The position numbers and the translations under genes were made by a program. The notes under the pieces are model-generated. The model was not told the origin of the DNA, searched no databases, and was given only the letters and a program-made list of their open reading frames with translations. Below, in pieces: positions 27,774 through 36,923 of a DNA stretch of 64,000 bases. The first letter of the stretch is position 1. Every line of letters starts with the position of its first letter. The stretch covers positions 1 through 64,000 of the forward strand of contig JACKHN010000008.1 of assembly GCA_020638975.1 (NCBI GenBank), given 5' to 3'. The DNA is from Planctomycetaceae bacterium (GTDB taxonomy: Bacteria > Planctomycetota > Planctomycetia > Pirellulales > Pirellulaceae).

Positions 27774-28748
27774 CTATTCTTCGGTGGGTTCCAACGGAGG
27801 TTGTGGCGGTCGTTGCGGGTTTGGCGGAAGAGACTTTGCCTCTGGTGCCGGCGTTGGTTGCAACGGTCGTTCTTGCGGACGTGGAACCTGGGGCGCGGGC
27901 TCGCTATCCGAAGGTCGTGTCGGCGCAAGTACTACGGGCGCGAGTTGTTCTTCGTATCCCACGACGTCGATATCAGGATTCATGCGAGGAGCTGTAGCCC
28001 TCGGAAAATAGAACGGTTCGTTGTAGGAAATAGACGGATTCTCAACAGGCGTTCCGTCTTCGTTAACTAGTGGATTTCGGATGCGACTGCCTGCGAACTG
28101 TGTCCCGTCATAGACGTTTCCACGTTGAAACGGTCCGGCACCAAAGAACCAGAAGTCTTCTGCGGTGCTTTTCGCTTTCGATATTCCGGACTGCCAAACA
28201 GGCCGGCGACTCTCGCGTTCGTAAGCGAACACCGCGACCTTGGCGGCCCCAAGATTTGCATCCTTCTTGGCGAGCGCCAGTTCAGGGATCGCGGGGAGCG
28301 CGGGAGAATTTGGCACAAAGTCCGCCGCTGCGGAAAGCCCGTTGTTTGCAGGCACGCCGTAAACGATTTCGTGCCCGTTCGTGCCCAGAGCACCGACTCG
28401 CGCTTCGACGATAAAATCCGCGTCGTCGACGTCGTCCTGCAAGCGGCAATCGGCGGCGAGCATCTGTTGCCGCAACGAACTGATGATGTATTCCGCATTA
28501 ACGAATCCGACGCCTTTGACGTTGTTGATATAGCGTGAGTCGAAATAGACCTTTTGCCCTGACATCGCGCCGAAGTCGATATCTGCGATTGCATGGTCAA
28601 CGGCATCCGACATCAGCAATTGTTCGGTTGCCAGCCGTGATTTCGTTGTGCCACAACCAGACGCGATGACTAGCAAGAGGATGCCAATCATGCGCAGTGG
28701 TCGCTGAAATCGCTGGTCAGTCAACTCGCTAGCACCATCCACACGCAT
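27774..28748 (-). CDS. Planctomycete lipoprotein (DUF6655-like), Pro-rich tail
   Basis: 324 aa from the ATG at 28748; a GTG one codon earlier and an ATG at 28691 are alternatives. The lipobox VIASGC (Cys about residue 31) follows a short hydrophobic segment, then GTTKSRLATEQLLMSDAVD and a conserved-looking domain to about residue 240 (VYFDSRYINNVKGVGFVNA, VEARVGALGTNGHEIVYG). The last 70 residues are rich in Pro, Gln and Glu. I recall this type as a planctomycete domain of unknown function (DUF6655); the family name is from memory. Probably outer-membrane anchored. Confidence 0.75.
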   Translation of the reverse strand: MRVDGASELTDQRFQRPLRMIGILLLVIASGCGTTKSRLATEQLLMSDAVDHAIADIDFGAMSGQKVYFDSRYINNVKGVGFVNAEYIISSLRQQMLAADCRLQDDVDDADFIVEARVGALGTNGHEIVYGVPANNGLSAAADFVPNSPALPAIPELALAKKDANLGAAKVAVFAYERESRRPVWQSGISKAKSTAEDFWFFGAGPFQRGNVYDGTQFAGSRIRNPLVNEDGTPVENPSISYNEPFYFPRATAPRMNPDIDVVGYEEQLAPVVLAPTRPSDSEPAPQVPRPQERPLQPTPAPEAKSLPPNPQRPPQPPLEPTEE

Positions 28749-28966
28749 CACTCACGAACTAGGCAGCTCAATCGGAAAAGGTGGCGGAGTATAGCGAAAC
28801 CCAGATGATGCGAGAACGCATCTTCTTCGTTCGATGGAAGACATAATCGCTTCCCTCCGTGGAATGGGAGCTATGGTTTAGAAGGTGTCTGGTCTTTTGG
28901 CCTATTGGAAGGTCGTTTTACCCGCGGTTGAACGCCGGAATGCATTGAAGGATAAGGAGTTGTGAT

Positions 28967-30217
28967 ATGTCGCAAGTGATCACGCAGGAGTCTTGGTTCG
29001 ATCGGCTGGGCGGTTCGATCAAGGGAGTCGTGGCCGGCCTTGTTCTCTTCGCGGTCTCCTTTCCCCTCCTGTTTGTCAACGAAGGGCGAGCGGTGAAAAC
29101 GGCCAAAGCACTCGAAGAGGGAGCGAATCTGGTCGTCGAAGCAGCTAGCGATTCTATCGATCCGGCCAACGAAGGCAGGTTCGTTCACACCAGCGACCTA
29201 GCCAGCACCGATGCGGTGCTCAAAGACGACTTCTTTGGTGTCTCGGTCAACGCCATTCGGCTCAATCGTCGAGTTGAGATGCTTCAATGGAAGGAGAAGC
29301 AGGAGCAGCAGACTCGCAAGAAGATCGGCGGCGGAACCGAAACCGTCACGACTTATTCCTACGTACAAGAATGGTCACCCGAGCTGATTAACTCGACTCG
29401 GTTCCATGAAGCCAGCAGCCATGTAAACCCAACGGATGTGCCATTTCAGCAATTGACCGTTGAAGCGCCCGATGTCTTTGTCGGCTCCTATCGATTGCCA
29501 AAGGCACTTGTCCAGCAGATCACTGTGAGCGAGCCTCTCGAAGTGTCGCTCGACGCCGTCCAGAAGGAGTGGGCCGAGGGATTGCGACCGTACAGCGATG
29601 GCGGCACGGCATCGAACGGATTCTATTGGTCGCGATCGAGCAACGGCGGTGAGGGAGCGCAGATCGGCGACGTGCGAATCTTATTCACGGTCACTCGACC
29701 ACTCGAAGTCAGTATCATGGCTCAGCAAACCCGCGATACTTTCACGCCGTTCATCGCAAGTAATGGAAGGCAACTCAATATGCTGACTGTTGGCGTTGCC
29801 TCGGCGGATCAAATGTTCGCAACCGCAGCAGCTCAGAACTCGATGTGGACGTGGATTCTGCGAGCCATCGGAGCGGGATGCATGTTCTTCGGCCTGACGC
29901 TAGTCGTTCGACCGCTGTCGGTTCTCGCCGATGTCTTGCCGCCCGTTGGATCACTCGTAGAAATGGGAACGGGCTTCGTCGCGCTGCTTGTCTCCGCCTC
30001 ACTTTCACTTGCAACGATCAGCGTCGCATGGCTTTTCTATCGACCGCTAGTTGGTATCCCGCTGCTATTGGTCGGGATGGGCTTGATCGCGCTGCTTGTC
30101 GTTAAGCTCGCCAAGCAGCCGAGTGTGACGGGAGATGACGGCGATCAACGCATCGTTGCTCGTCGATCCAATAACGACCAAACGAGCCAGTCTTTCGATC
30201 GTTCAATTGGCGTCTGA
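28967..30217 (+). CDS. TMEM43-family membrane protein
   Basis: 416 aa with AAGGAG about 7 nt before the ATG. One N-terminal helix (about 18-38, VVAGLVLFAVSFPLLFVNEG) is followed by a large soluble domain (about 40-290) with the TMEM43-like NEGRAVKTAKALEEGA and, further on, EWSPELINSTRFH. Three C-terminal helices follow (about 292-315, 328-360, 363-381). This order matches the TMEM43/LUMA family, whose bacterial members are uncharacterised. A basic tail follows. The 3' end overlaps the convergent esterase gene by 15 bp. Confidence 0.85.
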   Translation: MSQVITQESWFDRLGGSIKGVVAGLVLFAVSFPLLFVNEGRAVKTAKALEEGANLVVEAASDSIDPANEGRFVHTSDLASTDAVLKDDFFGVSVNAIRLNRRVEMLQWKEKQEQQTRKKIGGGTETVTTYSYVQEWSPELINSTRFHEASSHVNPTDVPFQQLTVEAPDVFVGSYRLPKALVQQITVSEPLEVSLDAVQKEWAEGLRPYSDGGTASNGFYWSRSSNGGEGAQIGDVRILFTVTRPLEVSIMAQQTRDTFTPFIASNGRQLNMLTVGVASADQMFATAAAQNSMWTWILRAIGAGCMFFGLTLVVRPLSVLADVLPPVGSLVEMGTGFVALLVSASLSLATISVAWLFYRPLVGIPLLLVGMGLIALLVVKLAKQPSVTGDDGDQRIVARRSNNDQTSQSFDRSIGV

Positions 30218-31042
30218 CATTACACGGAAGACGAACTCGAGAGCCTGTTTCGTATCCTCGTAGGAAGTGCTGTGGCCTCCGTCAGGGCGATGTAAGCTGA
30301 GCACGCGATCGTTCGTTTGGCGAACCGCGTCGATCAATCGCAGCACACTCGCCGGTGGCACAATCTCGTCAGCCCCTCCGGTCGTCGTTGCCAGCGGCAT
30401 CGTAAATCGTTCGGGAAACAACTCCGCGCTCCGCTTGCGGTACTCGTCGGGAACTTGCTGCTTCGTCCCGCCATAGGATTCAGCGATGGCATCGAGAAAT
30501 CGATCGTACTCCATCAAGTTGGCGGTTCCGTTCAGCGACACAACCGCGTCAATCAAATCCGGGTGCAGTGCCGCAAACGTCAGTGCCCCCGTGCCGCCCA
30601 TCGACCCGCCGCACAGTATCACTCGCTCGACGCGAAACAACTTCTTCGTCGAATCGATGATCTGCACTACATCTGCCTCCGCCTTGGGGCCCATCCACGA
30701 AGTCTTGGCGCGGTAGTCAGGCGACACCAGCAGAGAGTTAGTTGCCGCCGCCACATCGCGAACCGCTCGGCACTCGCCTCGATCTTGTCGCACGAATTGC
30801 CATCGATCTGAACCGTGACCGTGCAACGCGATCAAGACGGAAACTGGCTGCTCAGGTTGAAAGTCGTCCGGTAAGACAATCACATATTTCTGTTCCGATC
30901 CATCGCAGGTGGCGATAAAAGACCGATCTTCAATAGTTTCTGCCGCGGCATCGTGACTGACCATCACGACGACAACCGCGATGCAAAGTCTAACGAGCGA
31001 GCAACGCGGTGTGAGGCCTCTGAATGGAAGGCGGGCGGACAT
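30203..31042 (-). CDS. Secreted alpha/beta-hydrolase (esterase/PHB-depolymerase-like)
   Basis: 279 aa from the ATG at 31042. The frame continues upstream across the palindrome, but this ATG gives a signal sequence (RLCIAVVVVMVSHDAAAE). An oxyanion-type IALHGHGSDRW sits near residue 70, the nucleophile elbow is ILCGGSMGGTGALTFAALH (about 145-163), the likely acid is in TTTGGADEIVPP, and the likely histidine is in HRPDGGHSTSY. This layout is that of feruloyl-esterase/dienelactone-type hydrolases; the substrate is unknown. It is divergent from the Gfo/Idh/MocA gene. Confidence 0.85.
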   Translation of the reverse strand: MSARLPFRGLTPRCSLVRLCIAVVVVMVSHDAAAETIEDRSFIATCDGSEQKYVIVLPDDFQPEQPVSVLIALHGHGSDRWQFVRQDRGECRAVRDVAAATNSLLVSPDYRAKTSWMGPKAEADVVQIIDSTKKLFRVERVILCGGSMGGTGALTFAALHPDLIDAVVSLNGTANLMEYDRFLDAIAESYGGTKQQVPDEYRKRSAELFPERFTMPLATTTGGADEIVPPASVLRLIDAVRQTNDRVLSLHRPDGGHSTSYEDTKQALEFVFRVMSDAN

Positions 31043-31100
31043 GAATTGAGTGCCAGGATGTGAGTCGAGCAGGACTTTCCAGTTTTTCAAGTTGAAGGGA

Positions 31101-31175
31101 TTTGTACGACGGCTCTCCGAAGCCGTCGAGCAACGAATTACTGAGTTCGACGGCTTCGGAGAGCCGTCGTACAAA
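31101..31175. repeat. Nested perfect palindrome (two 29-bp arms)
   Basis: Bases 31101-31129 are the exact reverse complement of 31147-31175, with a 17-nt loop. Each arm is itself a hairpin (CGACGGCTCTCCGAAGCCGTCG), so the DNA can fold as one long stem or as two smaller ones. It lies between the divergent esterase and Gfo/Idh/MocA genes. Confidence 0.9.
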
Positions 31176-31319
31176 TTGTGCAGATTGAACAAAACGAAAG
31201 CCCTGGTGAGTCGAGAAGAAAGTTCACTTCGCATCATGAAACTGAGTATACTGTCCGAGTCATCCACTCGAAACGCAACACCCTCGCTAGGCGCTAGCCT
31301 CTCACGGAGATCACCACTC

Positions 31320-32618
31320 ATGCAGATTCAATTCAATCGACGAGGCTTCTTGCAAACATCGGCAGCCCTTGGATTGGCAACGTCGTCTGCCGTGCTACTG
31401 AAACCGTCCCGAGCACTCGGTGCAAACGAACGGCTCAACATTGGTGTGATCGGCGTCGGCGGGCGAGGTGCAGGCGACTTGGCCGAGGTCGCACACGAGA
31501 ACATCGTGGCGCTGTGCGATGTCGACGAAGGCCGTTTGGATGCGGCGGCTGCCAAGCACACGATGGCGAAGAAGTATGTCGATTATCGAAAGCTACTCGA
31601 GCAAGACGATCTTGATGCGGTGGTCGTGGCGACGCCCGATCACCATCACGCTCCAGCAACCGTTCGCGCGTTGCGGCGCGGCCTGCATGTCTACTGCGAG
31701 AAACCGCTGACCCATACCGTTGCCGAAGCGCGGCTCATCACTCAGTTGACCGCCGAGAAGAAGCTGGCAACTCAAATGGGAACCCAGAACCACGAGCATT
31801 CGGGTTACCTGCGGTTGGTCGAACTGTTGCAATCAGGCGCCATCGGCAATGTGAGTGAAGTTCACGTCATCACCGACCGCCCAGGCCGTTGGTGGCCGCA
31901 GGGTCTCGATCGTCCGACCGACAAGCCGCCAGTACCTGCCGGATTTCACTGGGACTTATGGCTCGGCCCTGCGAGCAAGCGCGATTACAACGCGGCCTAC
32001 GCACCATTCAAGTGGCGAGGCTGGTGGGACTTTGGATGCGGTGCAATTGGCGACATGGCGATTCACTTAATGGACCCGACGTTCTGGGCGCTGGAACTAG
32101 GAGGTCCTGTCAAAGTAACGTCAGAAGGACCGAAGCCTCACGAGCACAGCGCTCCTAAATGGATGGAAACGAAGTTTGAGTTCGGTAAACGCGGCGGACT
32201 GCCACCGGTTGACGTTTACTGGTACGAGGGCGAAACGACTCCACGCGAAGAGATTGCCAAGGAGCTGCCCATGAACGGCTCGTTGTTCATGGGCGACAAA
32301 GGTCGTATCGCGATCGAACACGGAGGCAATCCAAAGCTGTTACCGGAAGACAAGTTCGCCGACTTCAAGGGCCTGGATTCGTACTTGCCTACGTCGCCCG
32401 GCCACCATCAACAGTGGATCGACGCCTGCAAAACAGGCAGCCGCACCGGCAGTCCCTTCACATATGCCGGCCCTTTTACAGAAGTCGTGTTGTTGGGTAA
32501 CGTCGCCTATCGAGTGGGAAAGCCGATTGAGTTCGATCCCAGTGCCATGAAGGTTACGAATATCCCAGAGGCGAATCAGCACTTGGCCAAAGAATACCGT
32601 CGAGGATGGGAGATTTGA
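31320..32618 (+). CDS. TAT-exported Gfo/Idh/MocA-family oxidoreductase
   Basis: 432 aa from the ATG at 31320; the longer frame upstream runs through the palindrome and is rejected. The N-terminus is a twin-arginine signal (FNRRGFLQTSAALGLATSSA). The Rossmann NAD(P) motif is IGVIGVGGRGAGDLAE (about residue 42). The family motifs YCEKPLTHTVAEA (about 123) and WRGWWDFGCGAIGDMAIHLM (about 230) follow. These planctomycete proteins oxidise or reduce sugars or related polyols in the periplasm with a tightly held cofactor; the actual substrate is unknown. It stands alone, convergent with the DUF1501 gene, with an imperfect inverted repeat (around 32657-32713) between. Confidence 0.92.
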   Translation: MQIQFNRRGFLQTSAALGLATSSAVLLKPSRALGANERLNIGVIGVGGRGAGDLAEVAHENIVALCDVDEGRLDAAAAKHTMAKKYVDYRKLLEQDDLDAVVVATPDHHHAPATVRALRRGLHVYCEKPLTHTVAEARLITQLTAEKKLATQMGTQNHEHSGYLRLVELLQSGAIGNVSEVHVITDRPGRWWPQGLDRPTDKPPVPAGFHWDLWLGPASKRDYNAAYAPFKWRGWWDFGCGAIGDMAIHLMDPTFWALELGGPVKVTSEGPKPHEHSAPKWMETKFEFGKRGGLPPVDVYWYEGETTPREEIAKELPMNGSLFMGDKGRIAIEHGGNPKLLPEDKFADFKGLDSYLPTSPGHHQQWIDACKTGSRTGSPFTYAGPFTEVVLLGNVAYRVGKPIEFDPSAMKVTNIPEANQHLAKEYRRGWEI

Positions 32619-32802
32619 AAGTTCTCGGCAAGATGAGTTTTTCGGGAACGCTAATTGGCACTGATCAACACCAATGGGAACACCCCATCTTCATTAGCGG
32701 TGATCAGTGGCGATAAGTGTTCTTTCAACAGTGAAAGTGCGGAGATCGATTTGCGAGGAGAGGGATTGCACAATCAACCACTCCAAGAGTGGGAGCTACG
32801 AC

Positions 32803-34218
32803 TTAGCCGACCAACTTTTTGTTGAACGCGCCTTCATTAATCGTCGGTCGTTCCGGTCGACCTTTGTGGTCGTAGGTCAGTTGCATGTTGTTCAGACCGA
32901 GCAGCCACAGGATCGAAGCGTGAATGTCGTGGACATGCATCTTGTCTTCGACGGCATACAGCCCGAGTTCGTCGGTGGCTCCGATCGCTTGACCACCTTT
33001 GACACCGCCACCTGCCATCCAGATCGAGAAGCCCGTTGGATTGTGATCGCGGCCGTCGCCCTTCTCGCTCATCGGCGTGCGACCAAACTCGCCTCCCCAA
33101 ATGACAAGCGTCTCGTCGAGCAGTCCTCGTTGCTTGAGATCCTTCAGTAAACCGGCCACCGGTTTGTCCATGGATCGACACAATCGAGAGTGATTCGCTT
33201 CGATGGCTGAATGCGAATCCCACTTACTGCCCGTACCGCTGTATAACTGAATGAATCGCACGCCACGCTCGACCAATCGTCGCGCGAGCAAGCAGTTGCG
33301 ACCAAAGGTCTCGGTGTCCTTGTGATCAAGGCCATATAACTTCTGCATGGCTTCGGTTTCTTGAGCAAGATCGACCGCAGCAGGGGCCTGAGCTTGCATG
33401 CGGAAAGCCAGTTCGTAACTCTCGATGCGAGCTTCGAGTTCGCTCTGCTGGGCCCGCGTTTCGGCGTGCGACTGGTTGAACTGTTGCAGTAACGCCAGTT
33501 TTTCCTGTTGGCGATCGCTCGAATACCCTTTGGGCAGATTTAAGTTCGCAATCGGCTCGTCACTGGCGCCGTTGATGCGGACGCCTTGATGTGTCGCCGG
33601 CATGAAGCCGCTGCCCCAGTTGCGCGGCCCGTTCACCGGATTGCCCGAACTGTCGCACATCACCACGAACGAAGGCAAGTTGTCGTTGGCCGTGCCAAGT
33701 CCGTAGTTCACCCACGAACCTAGCGATGGCCGACCGGCGACGTTGATACATGTATTCATCTGACAGACACCGCCAGCATGGTTAATGCCGTTGGTCCAAC
33801 ACGAGCGAATCACCGCGATGTCGTCCATGCACTCGCCGATGTTTGGAATCCACTCGGTGGCCCACATGCCGCTTTCGCCATGTTGCTTCCAGGTCCGCGG
33901 TGCCGCCAAGAGCGCAGCACCCTTTTCACCCATCGCGGTGATCGGTTCCTTGAAGCCTGAAGGTAGAGGCTGGCCCGACAGCTTGTTTAGCAAGGGCTTC
34001 GGGTCAACCAAATCGAGATGACTCGGACCACCTTCCATGAACAACCAGATGACGCTCTTCGCGCGCGGCGCATGATGAGCGACTTGCCTCGCCACACCCG
34101 CCGCTGCGTCCTGCTGTAGCATCCAGTTCAAAGCGAGCGCACCGAAGCCAACTCCGGATTGCTGAAGCATCTGCCGGCGCGAGAGAGAACAATCGATCGT
34201 GTTCTGATTAGTCCACAT
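32803..34218 (-). CDS. DUF1501 family protein (sulfatase-fold, TAT-exported)
   Basis: 471 aa. The ATG at 34218 overlaps the stop of the upstream cytochrome/DUF1553 gene by 11 bp (translational coupling). A TAT-like leader (LSRRQMLQQSGVGFGALALN) is followed by SVIWLFMEGGPSHLDLVDPK, a DUF1501 start resembling the alkaline-phosphatase/sulfatase core, and ends with VIWGGEFGRTPMSEKGDGRD and HNPTGFSIWMAGGGVKGG. The catalytic residues of true sulfatases are not evident. Always paired with DUF1549/DUF1553 proteins in planctomycetes; a joint role in handling complex polymers is a common guess only. Confidence 0.92.
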   Translation of the reverse strand: MWTNQNTIDCSLSRRQMLQQSGVGFGALALNWMLQQDAAAGVARQVAHHAPRAKSVIWLFMEGGPSHLDLVDPKPLLNKLSGQPLPSGFKEPITAMGEKGAALLAAPRTWKQHGESGMWATEWIPNIGECMDDIAVIRSCWTNGINHAGGVCQMNTCINVAGRPSLGSWVNYGLGTANDNLPSFVVMCDSSGNPVNGPRNWGSGFMPATHQGVRINGASDEPIANLNLPKGYSSDRQQEKLALLQQFNQSHAETRAQQSELEARIESYELAFRMQAQAPAAVDLAQETEAMQKLYGLDHKDTETFGRNCLLARRLVERGVRFIQLYSGTGSKWDSHSAIEANHSRLCRSMDKPVAGLLKDLKQRGLLDETLVIWGGEFGRTPMSEKGDGRDHNPTGFSIWMAGGGVKGGQAIGATDELGLYAVEDKMHVHDIHASILWLLGLNNMQLTYDHKGRPERPTINEGAFNKKLVG

Positions 34219-36676
34219 AAAGAAACTCGTTTGAGTTGAGCAACACATGGCAAAAGTCGACCAGCCGATCGCGGTCAAACGTCCATTGGTCTTCCGCCGT
34301 AGCTGCCGCAATGAACTGATGAGCGCTGGACAACTCGGAATCCGCTGGGAAGCGACCCCAGGCGAGTCGAAATGCGTGCCGCAACATTTCGTCGGGAGTC
34401 GTGAATTTGTTTTTCGCAAGCTGCTCAGCCAGTTTTTGTGCGCGCCCCAATGCGTAGTCGCCGTTGATCATCATCAGCGATTGAGTCGGGGTCGTCGTGC
34501 TGTTTCGTTCCGCGACGCTCTTCAATCCGTTGGCTACATCGAAAGCGGCCAGGAACGTATCCGGTGTGTTGCGGAAACTCTTCACGTACAACGATCGGCG
34601 CGGCGTCTTGGCATCGACACTCGATCCGCCCACCTTCGACTGAAGTTCTCCGCTGATTGCCAGCATGGCGTCGCGGATCTGCTCGGCTTTCAAGCGGCGA
34701 ACTCGCGACCGCCACAACAGGCTCTCGGCAGGATCTTTCTCTTGATACTCGGCGGCCTGTGGATGGTAGGCCGACTGTTGCCAAGTTTCCGACATGAGGA
34801 TTCGCTTGTGCAACCGCTTAATGCTCCATCCGTCCGCAATAAACGTAACCGTTAACCAATCGAGCAGCTCGGGGTGGGTTGGCAACTGCCCCAGATGGCC
34901 AAAGTCGTTCGCGGTCGAAACGATTCCCTGGCCAAAATGCTCCTGCCAAATGCGGTTAACGATCACTCGCATCGTCAGTGGGTTATCGGCTCGCCCGATC
35001 CACTCGGCCAACGCCGTCCTGCGCCCGGTGGATTGTGGCAACTGCGGGAAACTTGGCGATTCGCCAACGGGTTGCTCGGACAAGACCGCAAGGAAACCAG
35101 GCTCGATCGGTGTGTCGTCGCCCGAATCGGGAATCACAGTCGGTGCCGGCGTGCCCGCAAAGTCGGTGGCCGTTGTCAACTCAGGAAGCGGCTTCGGCTT
35201 GATGTTGTCGAATGCGGCGAGTTCCTTGTTTAAGGCGTCGTACTTCTCTTTGTCTTCTTTCTTGATACCGCTCAGCGGTCCGCCGCCTTCTTCGTAAAAC
35301 TGTCGCGTGACGAGATACGCCATCTGATTCTCCCACGACGTCCGCTCTTCGACGGGCTTGTAGAAGCAGGCCTGAATATCCAGCGGGAACTTTTCGGCGG
35401 TCGATTTCCATTTGCGGTCGTGGTACGGTCCGACGATGGCTTCGATCTGATCGCGGATTTCTTTCGTCGCCTCTTCCCATACCGCCAACTGCTTTCGATA
35501 CTCCACCTGCTCGGCTTGCGTTGCGCCGGCAATGTCATCGCGCCAACTGATCGGCTCGAAGAACGCTCGCAGTTTGAAATAGTCCACTTGGAGCAACGGA
35601 TCGAACTTGTGATCATGACACCGGGCACAAGCCATCCCCATGCCGAGAAAGACGTCCGCCGTGACGTCCGTCATCTCGTTCATGATGTCATTCCAATGCC
35701 CGCGCGCGTCGCGCTGGTTGTATTCGTAGATGCCCAATCGCAAGTAACCTGCTGCGGCCAAGTTCTCGGGATTGTCCTCCTGGATCTCGTCACCCGCTAG
35801 TTGTTGACGCACGAATTCAGGATACGGCTTGTCATTGTTAAACGAGTGGATCACATAGTCGCGGTATCGCCACAAGTTGGGACGAAACGCGTCTTGATTC
35901 CAGCCGTCCGATTCGGCGAAACGCACGAGGTCCAACCAGTACCGAGCCCAATGCTCGCCATATCGCTCGTCGTCTAGCAATTGATCAATCAGTTTCTCCC
36001 AAGCTTCCGGCGACTCGTCGTTCACGAAGGCATCGATCTCGTCCGGTGTCGGCGGCACGCCAAGTAGGTCGAAGTACAATCGCCGGACCAGCGTGTTGCG
36101 ATCGGCCTGCGGCGCAGCGTGCATTCCCTTCTCGGCTAGCCGAGCGAACACGAACCGATCGATCTCGTTTCGCGACCAGTTGTCGTTTGCATCAGCAGGA
36201 ACCTCTGGTTTGACAAGCGGTTGAAACGCCCACCACTCGCGATCGCTCGGCGCAATCGCGCCCGACCCTTCTCGTAGTGTTCCGGTACTTTCTGGCCAAA
36301 CCGCCCCGGCGGCGATCCATTGTTCGAATTGGGCGATATCCTTCGCGGACAATTGCCCCGTGGGCGGCATCTCGAAGCTCTCATACTTGATGGCTTCGAT
36401 CAACAAGCTTTCCGCAATCTCGCCGGGGACAACACTCGGCCCACTCTCGCCACCCCGAAGCATGGCCTCACGCGAATCGAGTCGCAACTTGCCTTCCTGC
36501 TTCTTCTCGCCGTGACATTTCACACACTTCGTGACGAGTAGCGGACGGATGTGCTGTTCGAAGTGGGCGGTCGCGTCCGCAGGGCGTTCGTCGGCAGCGC
36601 TGCCACGGACGATCACTGCGAAAAGTAGCACCGCGCAACCCCAAGAGATTGTCGATCGAATGCGGTTCAGAAACAT
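34208..36676 (-). CDS. Cytochrome-c (PSD1) / DUF1549 / DUF1553 protein
   Basis: 822 aa from the ATG at 36676, which places a signal-like segment (MFLNRIRSTISWGCAVLLFA) at the start. Haem motif CVKCH at about residue 50 belongs to the planctomycete cytochrome C domain (FEQHIRPLLVTKCVKCHG). DUF1549 spans about 165-370 (RLYFDLLGVPPTPDEIDAF, then CARCHDHKFDPLLQ with a second CxxCH near 355). DUF1553 covers about 500-800 (NPLTMRVIVNRIWQEHFGQG, SLLWRSRVRRLKAEQIRDAM). First gene of the two-gene operon with DUF1501; probably a periplasmic c-type haem protein of unknown reaction. Confidence 0.92.
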   Translation of the reverse strand: MFLNRIRSTISWGCAVLLFAVIVRGSAADERPADATAHFEQHIRPLLVTKCVKCHGEKKQEGKLRLDSREAMLRGGESGPSVVPGEIAESLLIEAIKYESFEMPPTGQLSAKDIAQFEQWIAAGAVWPESTGTLREGSGAIAPSDREWWAFQPLVKPEVPADANDNWSRNEIDRFVFARLAEKGMHAAPQADRNTLVRRLYFDLLGVPPTPDEIDAFVNDESPEAWEKLIDQLLDDERYGEHWARYWLDLVRFAESDGWNQDAFRPNLWRYRDYVIHSFNNDKPYPEFVRQQLAGDEIQEDNPENLAAAGYLRLGIYEYNQRDARGHWNDIMNEMTDVTADVFLGMGMACARCHDHKFDPLLQVDYFKLRAFFEPISWRDDIAGATQAEQVEYRKQLAVWEEATKEIRDQIEAIVGPYHDRKWKSTAEKFPLDIQACFYKPVEERTSWENQMAYLVTRQFYEEGGGPLSGIKKEDKEKYDALNKELAAFDNIKPKPLPELTTATDFAGTPAPTVIPDSGDDTPIEPGFLAVLSEQPVGESPSFPQLPQSTGRRTALAEWIGRADNPLTMRVIVNRIWQEHFGQGIVSTANDFGHLGQLPTHPELLDWLTVTFIADGWSIKRLHKRILMSETWQQSAYHPQAAEYQEKDPAESLLWRSRVRRLKAEQIRDAMLAISGELQSKVGGSSVDAKTPRRSLYVKSFRNTPDTFLAAFDVANGLKSVAERNSTTTPTQSLMMINGDYALGRAQKLAEQLAKNKFTTPDEMLRHAFRLAWGRFPADSELSSAHQFIAAATAEDQWTFDRDRLVDFCHVLLNSNEFLYVD

Positions 36677-36923
36677 CGAGAAGTATCCGTTCCTGGGTCC
36701 GAAGGTAGGCGGGTTTTGGCGGGAGTGTTCCATCCATGATAGTCTCTCTGCGTCAATGAATCACGGGGTAAAGCCGACCCGGAAGCACTCCAACGGGCTG
36801 GTGAGTTCGCTCGGAAAGCACATGGGAAATGCTTGACGCACGCTAATGGGCTATACTGAAAGCCCCGAGAACGCTGCATCGCTTCGCCCACCCTCGATCG
36901 ATTACCCTCCCAGGTCACGTGCC

